A stretch of 64,000 bases of DNA, taken from Ananas comosus (Eukaryota; Streptophyta; Magnoliopsida; Poales; Bromeliaceae). Both the position numbers and the translations under genes were made by a program. The notes beneath the pieces are model-generated. The model was not told the DNA's origin and did no database searches. It saw only the letters and a list, made by a program, of their open reading frames with translations. Positions 1-10,900 of this stretch are shown one piece after another. Positions within the stretch are counted from its first letter, which is position 1. Every line of letters starts with the position of its first letter. The stretch lies in assembly GCF_001540865.1 (NCBI RefSeq), contig NC_033635.1:9301388-9365387 (forward strand), written 5' to 3'.

Positions 1-899
1 ATTAGTCTATTGATCTTGCACAATCAATCGTGTTATTTGATCTCCTCTCTTACTCCCTGATTTGTGCTCTGCTGGTTAATCATCTACAATTAAGTTCAAA
101 CAACATAATGTGATATATATACATGAAATAGAATCTGTAAAACTGTTATGAAAAGATTATTATCGTATCTTTGCTTTCTTTTGGTTCGAATTTCGCCTTC
201 CGAGTCATTCATTGCAATCAGTATCTTGGCACTCTATTGATATCTGACTCTTGCCTAAATGCATCAGAATGCTCAATGCTGGATTATTACTCCCAACATT
301 GCAATTCTGGTCGGTTGGGTTAGATTAGGGTAGAACCAGGCATTTGAAAGCAACTTGACCTGGCTAAATAACATGTACCTTTAACTGGAATTTACCTTAC
401 GGTGAATTTGCCGATGGACAAGCTAGGGTTTGGTTCAGTGAATCGGAATGGGTCGAGAGTATCTGATTTCATCCACAAATTGTTTTTTTGCCTTCATCCA
501 TCACAACCGTCTCATTTGGACTTTTGTCCAATATTGTTGTAACATTGCCTATCTTTGCTTATAGTTGTTTATTGACTTTGCTTCTATGCATGAGCTCGTC
601 ATGCTTCTAAAATTTCAGAATCTTATCACATGCATGTTTTACTAATACAATTTATAACTGTATATAGTTGATACAATATGTGCACACCAATATGTGGTAA
701 TGCGGAACTACTAGTATGACCGCTGTTTTTTTTTTTTCATCGCATGATTTGCCATTTCATACCTGTTGAGAATGTTGGGCTTAAAACTTCTATTGCGCAT
801 CTCGTTATAGGGATATTTTGAGGTAACATTTCGTGATTGATAATTATGGAACACGACGGATCTAATCTCAAAAATTTTCCTTCTGTTTCACGGCTGCAG
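1..899. other. Left-edge noncoding sequence
   Basis: No recognisable gene. A short open stretch starting at an ATG near 414 looks mildly codon-like, but it does not splice in frame to the putative exon at 900. If that exon is real, this stretch is probably intron, preceded by upstream exons outside the window. Confidence 0.4.
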
Positions 900-1058
900 C
901 ATTCTGGGAGCGGAACAGCAGATTCTGCAGCCACAAGCCAGAAACTAAAGAAAGACCTTCAAACAGTGTTCAATGTGCTTCCAAAGGACATGCAACAGCT
1001 TCTCCTCTCCAACCCTAAGAGAGCAGCTCTTCTCCATGGTAGCCCCGAACACACAAAG
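900..1058 (+). CDS. Putative internal exon of an unrecognised gene
   Basis: A 159-bp open segment (53 codons, phase 0 at both ends) lies between a pyrimidine-rich tract ending in CTGCAG and a donor AAG|GTACCG. It encodes a hydrophilic peptide with a Ser/Gly/Ala-rich start, then an amphipathic stretch around KKDLQTVFNVLPKDMQQLLL and a basic NPKRAALL segment. Composition is protein-like, with balanced residues unlike the surrounding AT-rich sequence. I do not recognise the family. No convincing flanking exon was found: upstream exons would lie left of the window, and downstream the sequence soon becomes transposon-rich. It could equally be a pseudo-exon or a gene fragment. Confidence 0.35.
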
Positions 1059-1679
1059 GTACCGGGAAACCCTTCTTTACAAGGATCCATAATTTCTCAA
1101 ACAGATTTGTCCATTTTTCCTTTGTAAAATTATCATTTTATGTTCTTTAGTGTCTGAATGGTTGTGCCGGCTATTCTCTTATTATTTATGAGAGATCGGT
1201 CGCATGTTCATCGATTGACTATTTTCACTGGCACGACCATGAAAAGCTTTAAGGGTCTATTTACGTAGACAAGCTTTTCGTCCAATCGTGATTTTGTTAT
1301 AAAATTGTTTTAGGTTTGCTGCACATCACCTAACTGTATTTTATCAACTTCATCTTCTTGCCTCCAAAATCCGATTGCTTGCTTCATAGAGAGGGACTCA
1401 TGCAACATTACTTTTATCAGCCTTTTATTTTTTTGGGTTGAAAGAGAAATTTAGAAACTTTCATGGGAAATAAAGATAGTAATACATTTTGCCTTTGTTC
1501 TGCATTCATAAACCATTTCTTTCTTCTGCAGCTTTGTTTGTTTCAGTTTCCTTTCTACTCCCCTAACTCCCGGGTTCTCATATAAGATGGGTTGGAGACA
1601 TCTCAATTTTTTGATGAGAATTTTAGTATAAAATTTAAAACGAAAAAAGAATTTGGATAAAATTGGAAGATAGAAAATA
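1059..1679. other. AT-rich noncoding sequence
   Basis: No coding, RNA or repeat signal that I can support. Confidence 0.4.
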
Positions 1680-2027
1680 GGGTAAATTGCACGTTTGGTC
1701 CTCAAACTATGAGGCTGCTGACACTTTTGTCCTCAAACTATAATCTGTCGTAATTTCTAACTTGAACTTTCAGAATGGTTGCAATCTAAGTCTCACAATT
1801 CAATTTAGCTAACTAAATTTTAATGCATCGTTGATGTAAAAGTGATGTGCCATTTTAATTATTGGCGTATCATCCTAGCGATATATCAATATTAAATCAA
1901 CTAAATTGAATTATAGAATATGATTGTAATAATTCGAAAAGTTCGAGCCAGATATTACGACAGGTTAATGTTTCAGGACGAAAGCGCCACCAGCCTCATA
2001 TTTGAGGACCAAATGTGCAATTTAGCC
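1680..2027. mobile_element. Foldback MITE, about 350 bp
   Basis: The two ends are inverted copies of each other over roughly 100 bp: the left end reads TAAATTGCACGTTTGGTCCT and the right end, read in reverse, gives the same with one or two changes. There is no coding capacity. The hairpin structure and size fit a non-autonomous DNA transposon. No clean target duplication was resolved. Confidence 0.65.
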
Positions 2028-2427
2028 TAAAAAAATGAGTGTTACTTTTGGAAGAAAAGAACATTTTGACAGAGTCTCATGCTGCTAAATCTACATTGGA
2101 AGTTACATCCTTTCTCTTCCAAGTTAGTTTCTTTCTCTTTTCTTCCCTGGATAGAATTTGTTTGGATTGATGATTTAAGTGCTGATGCATGAGGTTGTGC
2201 CGAGCACTTGCCGTCACAATGTATTCTATGCCATGTAGATGTGTGTCGTTGAAACAATACTTGTCTACCTTCATGCTTTATATTCTTCTGCACGTATATT
2301 CTAAATTGCTTATAGTATTTCTTTTGATTGTTTTACTTGCTAATTTGGACAAAAAAAAGAGGGTTTTGGGCCATACCATATTGTGCGGATAACTTGTTGT
2401 CACAGTACGGTATGATGGTAGCCTCAG

Positions 2428-2529
2428 TCCTATACTAGGTATGTAAATCATCTTAGCATGTTTTCAAGTAGAAGCTTGTCCTATACTAGGTATGTAGATC
2501 ATCTTGGTATGTTTTCGCATGGAAGCTTT
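2428..2529. repeat. 51-bp direct tandem duplication
   Basis: Two adjacent copies, starting TCCTATACTAGGTATGTA at 2428 and 2479, differ at only a few positions. Confidence 0.7.
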
Positions 2530-2559
2530 GGATGTCCGAGCAAGTTATATGAATAGATG

Positions 2560-3012
2560 ATTAAAAACTGGGTTGAATTGGCCGGTTCGACCGGCTGATC
2601 GTGACCTAGTTTATATAGAGTTGTTCGGTTCAACTTTCTGAACTGGATAAGTCAAAAAACCGTTTTGAACAATTTGAATCAGTGGTTCAACTTTCGAACC
2701 GGGCTGATTTTAATCAAACCGGCTAGATTTTTTTTTATCAAGTCATATTAAAATTTAACTATTTAAAATCAACTTAACTGATTTTATTTTCTATTAACAT
2801 AGATTAGTCTCATAAAAAGTAAAATTTAAAAACTTATATCTACTGAATTTGGTAAAGTATGATACTAGAATAATAACATATGTATATTTTTTATATAATA
2901 ATTAAATATTTATGATGTCATACTGACTTAACCGGTGGTCAACCACCGGTTGAACTAGTGAACCTTGATCTAGTAATATTTTCATGTCACTATTTGACAC
3001 AGTTTTTAAACA
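2560..3012. mobile_element. Probable MITE with inverted CCGGTT-rich ends
   Basis: The left part carries GGTTGAATTGGCCGGTTCGA. The right part carries the inverse motif around AACCGGTGGTCAACCACCGG, followed by an inverse of the outer AAAAACTG segment. The interior is AT-rich and noncoding. Superfamily not assigned. Confidence 0.45.
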
Positions 3013-3184
3013 TAGATATGAATATGGCGATAATTGTGTAGAATGGGTACTTTCTATTGAATTCAAGTATTCTTATAGCAATGAATTTTTAAGATATTTT
3101 GTTCCTTCAGACCTCATTGGATGTTGGAAAAATTACAATTAACATCTCTTGTTTCAAGGACCAATTGCTAGTTGTCTTCCCACT

Positions 3185-3597
3185 AACTTATACTATTAAT
3201 TCATTATCCAAGAAGTTAGAAGCTCAACTTTCATATGTTGTCTTTGTAAAAGTTCTAATATTTTCAAATATGTCTCCTACCGTTAGAATCCATTGAAAAA
3301 TTTTAGTTAACTATAGGTTAAATACTTAATCCTAGTCAGTTTGTGGGATAACTCGACATTTTTATCTCTCTCATATTATACTGTTGTGGTTTTTGGAGAG
3401 ACATATTTGTGATGACAAAATTGACATTTTATTTATTTGCTGTTAAATAATAAACAGTTATCTAACGGTAACAAACCAGAGAAACATATTTAAAACCATT
3501 AGAACTTTTGTAGGGACAATATATGAAAGTTGAACTTTATAGGAATATATTTACAATACATTATGTTTGCAAGGACTTGTATGCATTTAACCCTTAA
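3185..3597. mobile_element. Foldback MITE
   Basis: The segment around CTCAACTTTCATATGTTGTC (about 3212) pairs with an inverted copy near 3520. Both arms include a CCGTTAG/CTAACGG core at their inner side. A related element lies at about 31600-32110. Confidence 0.5.
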
Positions 3598-3842
3598 TTT
3601 ATTATCTAAGCAGCGAGTCTTATTTTTGAAATGCAGACGCGTAAAATTTTGTAGATACTGGACCAGCCATTTTCTCTTATATGGATCATCTTAGCCATAT
3701 GTAGTCTCCTGCATCACCTGTAAGCTTCCACTAACTATGTTAATTTCTTACCCTAAAAAGTTCCCAGCTTGGGTCCCATTCTTGAAATGCACATGCAGGA
3801 ATAGAATCCTGACATATATGTATAACTAACATGAGAGGTTAC

Positions 3843-4126
3843 TGTTATATATAAAAATGTTTAAATATCGTTCTCTAACAGCTTAAGCTTAAGCTTTAAG
3901 CTGTTAGAGTACAACAGTTGTTTCACATGGTATCAGAGTAGGAGGTCTTGAGTTCAAGTCACGTCAGGCTCTTAGCATATTAATTTTCTCCCATTTAATT
4001 CAAGCCCACGTCACTGGCCGGTTAAAAAGTCTCGAGTCCAGAAGTGAGAGGGAGTGTTAAATATAACAATGTTTAAACATCGTTCTCTAATAGCTTAAGT
4101 TTTTATAGTACAATAGTTGTTTCACA
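3843..4126 (+). mobile_element. Complete SMART-type miniature LTR retrotransposon (284 bp)
   Basis: LTR1 (3843-3927) and LTR2 (4055-4126) both start TGTTA and end TTGTTTCACA. Directly after LTR1 lies TGGTATCAGAG, the initiator-tRNA-Met primer binding site of copia-like elements. Just before LTR2 is a purine tract (GTGAGAGGGAG). The element is flanked by a perfect 5-bp duplication GTTAC at 3838-3842 and 4127-4131. There is no coding capacity. Size and layout match the SMART class of very small plant LTR elements. LTR1 carries an extra AAGCTTAAGCTTT-type insertion relative to LTR2. Confidence 0.85.
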
Positions 4127-4454
4127 GTTACTCTAATGGTTTATTCATCATGCCTATTTAGTGGCTATTTGGTTTGTATAACTATAAAAATGGTATGGTT
4201 AAAATGGACTTAAGGTGACATTTACAGTACTTAAAATTACTCCTATTTCGTTTAGTTTTGTGCATTGTAACTTCCATAGCAATATTTCTTCTATTTGATG
4301 GTATAAACTGGCTTTATAATTATTATTATTATTTTTTTTAATTGGGTGATTATTGCCGACTGCTATAATTGAAATGTGACTGATGAAAATGGAGTTGTGA
4401 TTAGAAATATAAGATACCACTGATATTAGTAACAATAACTGAATTTAAGTATTT

Positions 4455-4770
4455 TAGATCGGTGGTTTGAGTCTAACGAGTTATTTTGGTTAGTAGATTG
4501 ATGTTATATTATATTAGAGACGGTTCACTAGCCAGAAGTGTGGGGTGAGCCTCACATCGTCGGGTAATTTTGAGCTATCTGTGTGATTGGACTGATGAGG
4601 GCATCAGAGCCTGAACGCTTGTAAGACACCATCTCTAACATTGGTAGGCTCGTCACTTAATAACTGCATTTAATTATTTTGGGCAGGTGGTTGGTGCTTT
4701 AATAATTATAATTGGATTTAAGCATTTTGGGCTGGGTCAGATCGTTACATGAACATATAGTTATTTTGGA
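4455..4770 (+). mobile_element. Decayed TRIM remnant
   Basis: Contains GGTTCACTAGCCAGAAGTGT and, further on, TTAAGCATTTTGGGC followed by a GTTACA end. These match the internal region and LTR 3' part of the TRIM copies at 43.7-44.5 kb and 47.6-48.2 kb. LTR ends and TSD could not be delimited. Confidence 0.5.
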
Positions 4771-4835
4771 TGTAGTTTCAACTATAGTTATTGGATTTCC
4801 TCATCTAATTTTAATCATAACAGTTGGACTTAATG

Positions 4836-5001
4836 ACCGACCGTCCCTAACGCAAGTGGTAAAAGACTTGGTAGTTGGTATCTGAGGTCCCAAGTTCGAA
4901 TCCTAATGGATTCACATTTTAGCTAAGTTTATTTTTAAATGAAATAAACGAAGCAGGTAACATGCTATCTATCTCTCCGAAAAAAAAAACAAAAAAAAAA
5001 A
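4836..5001 (+). mobile_element. tRNA-derived SINE with target-site duplication
   Basis: The 5' part carries an A-box-like TAACGCAAGTGGTAAAAG and, about 35 bp downstream, a B-box AGTTCGAATCC, the internal RNA polymerase III promoter of tRNA-derived SINEs. The 3' end is an A-rich tail. AGTTGGACT occurs at 4822-4830 and again at 5002-5010, with near-matching continuation, giving a target-site duplication. Confidence 0.8.
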
Positions 5002-5016
5002 AGTTGGACTCAAATG

Positions 5017-6370
5017 CACCAATCCAAGATAGTTAAGCAAATAGAGTATCTTCAGGAGTAAGGCTAGATCACTTTTAGAAATAAACGTGGTTTAATTTGT
5101 GTCGTTTTTAGTGATAGAGCATTAGGATTTATGATCAACACTGATAAATATGATCTAAACTATTTGAACTTTAAATCAAATTGTATAATTTTATGACGTT
5201 ATTTGACTAGTGATCAAGTAGTCTCAAATTCATTTCACGTTGGCTATAAAAATTCATCAATTTGGAATTATTCGAGTACTATGCAATGATACCAAAAAAC
5301 ATTATAAAATTTAATTTCTATAAAACTCAAACAGCCTAAATCGTACTCAACGGTACTAATTGTTGATGCTGACGTAAAGGGATCAGAATCTTGCCCTGTA
5401 ACTAAAGGTCAGATTGAGTTAAATCACGTTTGAAGCGGCGTGAGGCTCGGTTGGGCTCAGTAATGTTCGAAGTGGCGTGAGATTGGTTGGGTCTAATCAC
5501 AATCGAGATGCATAGCGTTGTGTCTATACGTTTTAAGTTAATTGGTTGAATCTTTTTAACAGCTCGAGCTTTTGATAGTTAATACTAATGATCAGATAGT
5601 TAATTCTAATGCCCTATTGTTGAAAGAGATGTAAAAATAAACTAAGTTTTTAAGGATAAAAGGAATGTATCCTTACTCATATCTCACCTTCCTCCTTTGA
5701 CTTTATTCTTAGTTAATAAATGCTTGTTATTTAGTAGTGTTGCACTACATCCTTTATCTTGTGGTTGGGGTCATCTCTTTATCTGGGTTGAAATGTCCTT
5801 TTTTGTTTATTTTCTCCTTGAATGTAATCCAAAACCCTTTTTTTTTTCTTTTTTTCTTCTTTTGTTGTGAAGTTGCTTATAGGACTTTTACTCTTAAAAA
5901 AAAAAAAATCTTTGGACTTTATATTTTATAATATTATGAAAAAGGTGGGGGCATGAAATCTTTTGTTTTATTATTATTATTTTTTAAAAATGTGATAGTG
6001 CAAGATCCATCGCCACATGTGTGTGTGGAATCCCACATCTCGAGACAAAATCTAATACACGTTAAAAAATTACAAAAAAATAAAATAAAAAATTAAAAAA
6101 GTTTTTGGATAATTTTTTAGTTTTAGAACTTTCTCATGTTTGTACTAATTTGCGTAGTAACAAAATTATTCGATTTTTTAAGAAATTCGCGAATAATTTA
6201 CTATTTTTTCATTTGTACAAACTTGTGAACACACGTGTTAAATGGCATATATTGTTGGTCCACGGGTGATGTGGTAGACCAGGTTTACATAATTATCAAA
6301 CATTTTACACTAAACCACCAACCGTACTCGTGCACACCTACTGTTCCGCACCATTTATATTACTAATTAG
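5017..6370. other. AT-rich intergenic sequence
   Basis: No gene found. Poly-A/T runs occur at 5838-5860 and 5895-5910. A CACGTG G-box lies at 6232-6237, about 1.67 kb upstream of the LAR start; its relevance is unproven. Confidence 0.4.
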
Positions 6371-6376
6371 CCATGG

Positions 6377-6595
6377 AGAAATTATTCCCTGCACCGGGCA
6401 TAATCCCTGAGGTTCATGCACCATATCTATCTAAGTTATAAATCAATACATCTTTGTATCCAATTTCTCATATGATATATGCAACATACACCATTTGATA
6501 TTTGTAATTTTTGATATGTAGACATTAAATGTCGTATCGAGTACACAGTGGTGGTGTACGGTATGCACTCATACACCAGGTGCAGGGAATATTTT
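6377..6595. mobile_element. Short MITE with TTCCCTGCACC inverted ends
   Basis: ATTCCCTGCACC at the left and GGTGCAGGGAAT at the right are perfect inverse copies about 215 bp apart. The interior is noncoding. A related GGTGCA/ATGCACC theme recurs in the dispersed repeats at 44.5-47.5 kb. Confidence 0.6.
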
Positions 6596-6966
6596 CTCTA
6601 AGCCAATAAACGTACCGTTGACCGTAAGGTCATCGTAATACACTCTTTGCTACGGCCACCTCTCTTTAATTAAGGTAAAAATGTATGGAGACCCCTCAAC
6701 TATGAACAGTATCAAATGACCTCCTCATCTTTAGCACTTTTTTTCTTTTTTTTTTTTTTTTGCCCTCACATTTTCTCAACTCTTGATTTTTTCTTTTTAC
6801 CTAATAAACTCTTTCTGGTTGGCTATGCTAAAGATTTTACTAACTTTAACTTGCTCTATTAGCTATTATCTATTAATTACATTAATTTTTTTATTAAACG
6901 GTAATTAAAATTATTAGACTTTGTTCAGATTTATGAATGTCTTAATTGGTACATTTCTTTTATTTA

Positions 6967-7372
6967 ATCTAGGCCAAGTAAACTTCAAATACTATACTTG
7001 TGGTTTCGTGCTTTCTCATTTTAGTACTATGTGGTTTAAAGTATATCGCTTTAGTACCTTGTGGTTTCATTTTTCTTTTTGTCAGTACTTCCGTTAACTC
7101 TCTGTTAAATTATATGCAAAAAACTTCAGATATTCCGCCTATAATTTATCGAATATTCACTTTAGCACCACGTGGTTTATTGAATTTTTTACTTTAGTAC
7201 ACCATGATTTTAATTTTGTCACTGATTTAACGAAAAATTAACAGAGAGGATAACAGAAAAAATAAAATAAAACCATAGGAGACTAAAGTGATATATTTTA
7301 AATTACAGGCTACTAAAGTGAGAAAGCGCGAAACCACACGGGTGGTATTTGAAGTTCTGCCTTTAATCTAAA
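6967..7372. mobile_element. Foldback MITE in the LAR upstream region
   Basis: The left arm (AAACTTCAAATACTATACTT, then TGGTTTCGTGCTTTCTCA) is mirrored by the right arm (TGAGAAAGCGCGAAACCACA, then GTATTTGAAGTT). Arms are about 150 bp. The same family occurs at 17942-18303 and 61875-62146. It ends about 535 bp upstream of the LAR start codon. Confidence 0.7.
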
Positions 7373-7739
7373 AAATTGTAGTTTTCAGTGGATAAGTATG
7401 ATTAAATCATATTTGACTTTTAAGTAATTATTTAATAAAATAATATATTTTGTAAGTAAAATATATTATTCTTTTGAATTATAGATATTGAGATCTTTTG
7501 AGAAGCTAAAATCAAACTCCACATTTGCTATCAGTCAGAAAAAAGTTTATACCACGACATAAGTTATTATTAAATAGTTTATTTGATGTTAAAATAAAGC
7601 CTTAAATTTAATAAAATTATCAATAAATAAATTTAATAAGAGTTCTCATTTATTATTTCAATAAAATTATTTAATTACAAAAGTAAAAGGTTACAAAAGT
7701 TGAGGGAGCATATTCAAAAATGTTCATAGCTAAGGGGTC

Positions 7740-7906
7740 TCCAGGCACTTTACCTCTGCTCTTTTGCTATACCTCCCATGCATAAATCCCACCACCCACA
7801 CTAAACCTCTCCTTGAATGCCCACTACATTGTAGGTTGAATCCCTCCCACACTCCTCTCCACCACAACACACGTTCTTCTCTCGCACATTTCACCAAACA
7901 CTAACC
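7740..7906 (+). promoter_or_regulatory. Likely core promoter and 5' leader of LAR
   Basis: C-rich, AC-element-like sequence (CCCACCACCCACACTAAACC) lies 100-150 bp before the start codon, after a weak TATA-like TGCATAAATC near 7779. The CT/CA-rich leader then runs to the ATG. AC-rich elements are typical MYB sites of phenylpropanoid genes, but assignment here is inference. Confidence 0.35.
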
Positions 7907-10900
7907 ATGCCTAGTGCACCTCCCTCCGCCGCCGTCGCCGCCGCCGCCGCCGATACCGATGTCTCCGGCCCGGCTCTCATCGTCGGCGCCACCGGCTACA
8001 TCGGCCGCTTCGTCGCCGAGGCCTGCCTCGACAGCGGCCGGACAACCTACATTCTCCTCCGCCCTGGCGGCGGCGCCTCCCCCGCCCGCGCCGCCGCCGT
8101 CGACGCCCTCCGCGAAAAGGGCGCCGTCGTTATCGAGGTTGTCCTAAACCTCCTTCTCCTGAATCGTTTTCTATCAAAACAATCTTTTAGCCACTTATAC
8201 CATCAGCATCTGTCACGATACTAAACTTTCTATTCTTTGACTTGTGTCTTGTCAAATTGATTTTTTTTCAATTGGTTACATGATCATGATCAGATTAATC
8301 TTTTGAGTCACATGGTATCAGAGTCCGTAATTAATGCTTTTGTGGCGCGATTTGCGTGATCTTAGCCGATTGATCAACTGTTTCATTGGTTTAAAAAAAA
8401 AAAAAAAATTATAGGGCTCAGTGGACAACAAAGAATTGGTAGAGGAGAAGCTAAAGGAGCACAGCATTGAAGTAGTGATCTCAGTGATGGGAGGGCCCAA
8501 CATTCTTGATCAGCTAACCCTAATTGATGCTATTAAATCTGTACCAACCATCAAGGTTTGCACAATTGATACATTCATAGTCACTGTAGGCATTAGTTCT
8601 TGATTTAGGGTTTTGATTATTGTTACCAATGTTGGAGTGGGTAGAGGTTCTTGCCGTCGGAGTTCGGGCACGACATCGACAAGGCGAGCCCGGTGGAGCC
8701 GGGGCTGAGCTTCTACGAGGAGAAGCGGCGGGTGCGGCGGGCCGCCGAGGCTGCGGGGATCCCCTACACCTGCATCTGTTGCAATTCCATCGCCGGATGG
8801 CCGTATTTCGACAACACCCACCCCTCCGAGGTGCCGCCGCCGCTCGACCGGCTCCAGATCTACGGTGACGGCACCGTCAAAGGTGATTTATCGCACTTCT
8901 GCCTCTCTTTTTTAAAACTAATATAGTACGCTGATATGCTGACAATTAATTATGTGTGACTCAGTATATATAGATTGATTGAAAATTGTAGACTTATATA
9001 CCAAAAATTATAAGTTTTAAATATTAATTCTTATAACTTTGAATGATAACTTTTTTTCATACCATTAATTATCAAGCCACCTAATGTGTCTAGATAAAGA
9101 TTTTTAGAGTACAATGGAATGTTAATTCATTAGCCTATTTATATCACATCTATCAAATTAAATATTTATTTTAAAACATGTAATATTTACCCCAGGTTAG
9201 TTTCTTCTTTAAGTAAAGCTGCATTATATATATTAGGAAGTAAAGTAATAAATGTGCATTTAGTGAGATGTGATCATGTTGTAGGAATTAATTACTAGAG
9301 GCTACATTATAGTAATGAACATGCTCAGTGTCCTTCTCAGTGTACCCACAAATGTGGCCCCATTCAAAATTTCAGTGGAAAAGAAAATCAAAGAATTTTG
9401 GCTAAATTGCATGTTGAGTGATCAAAATTTCCAATTGTAACACTTTGATCTTTAAATTTTAATTTATTATGATTTCTAGTTTAAATTTTTAAATTTTTAC
9501 AATCAAATCCTACGGCCTAATTTTATTAGTTAAATAGTAATGCATTACTAATATAGTAGTATTATAATTTAGTAATTATCAAAATACCACATCCCCACCA
9601 TATTAGCAAAATATTAACATTCAGTTAAACAATTAGACTATCGGACTTAATTGAAATAAGTTACAAATTGGGTTGCTAGTGTGGCAATCCAGCTCGCTGT
9701 TCGGGTGCCAGCTTGTATCCAGCTCAACATAAACTTGAGATCGGTAGCTTTTCTTAATAAACAAGTTGAATAAAAAGTAATTTATAAAGGAATTTGCATA
9801 AAAGTAATTTATCTCCCCAATTATTATCATAAAGGCAATTTGGGAAATGGGAAAGGTGAGAGAGATAAAAGTAATTTATCTTCCAATTATTATATAAAAA
9901 GACCAATTTGCATAAAAAATTCACTAGTTTTGAGCTTTTGAAAAAGTAGGACGTCTTTTTGAATTTTGCAGATTTGGACCAGATTTTCAGAAAATTGACC
10001 AAAATACCCTTGTTCTCTTATCTCTCTTCTCTTTTTTTTTCTTCTCTTTCTTTTTTTTTTACTCTCTCCCTAGAGGACGGCGGAGGCGGATGTGGCCTGC
10101 CTCGCCTCTGTTCGGCGTACCCTTATCCTTGCCTTCGACCCCGGCGAGGCTGTGCCGCAACCATCTTTTTCTTTTTCTTTTTTTCTTTCCAACACTCCTC
10201 ATCGCCTCTTTGACTCCTTACAATAGTAAAGAGGGTAACACTGCGTCCTCTTCCTTTTATATTTTTCGCTCGTTCTTTTTTTTTTTTTTTTTTCTCTCTT
10301 CAACCCTCCTCCACCGCCTCCGCGACCCTCCACGACAGTAACGAAGACAACACCGCATCCTNTTGAGCTCGGGAGCGAAGAGGAGAACCTCTTCTCCTCG
10401 ATCGAACCTCGTCGACTCCCCCTCTCCTCTCGATTGCGGGGAAGCCCCAAATCGGGGGAGCTCGGAGGAGCATAGCGACCTACTGATCCATGGTGAGTTT
10501 CAGGTTTTTGGCTTGTTCCCTTCTCTTAGCCGCGAGATCCCTCGTTTTTTTTTTTTTTTTTTTTTTTCTCTCTTCAACCCTCCTCCACCGCCTCCGCGAC
10601 CCTCCACGACAGTAACGAAGACAACACCGCATCCTCTTACTCTGCTTCCCCTGGCGCAGGCACCGACACTGGTGCCGGAGAAGGAGGACTCAAAGCGAAC
10701 GGAGGTAAGAGCGGAACTAAAAAAAAATAGAAAATAAATAAAATAAAAAGAATAAATAATAAAATATAAAGAAAAATATTTTTTCTATAAAAAAAATTAA
10801 AAATCAGAGAGAAAGAAGATGAAGATGAAAATACACTGTTTTAGAGGAACGTTGTACTGTTTTAAAATATAAATTATACTTTTCTGAATGAAAATTGCAC

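Noticed and set aside
6232..6237. CACGTG G-box as LAR regulator
   Set aside because: 1.67 kb upstream with two transposons in between. A single hexamer is not evidence of control.
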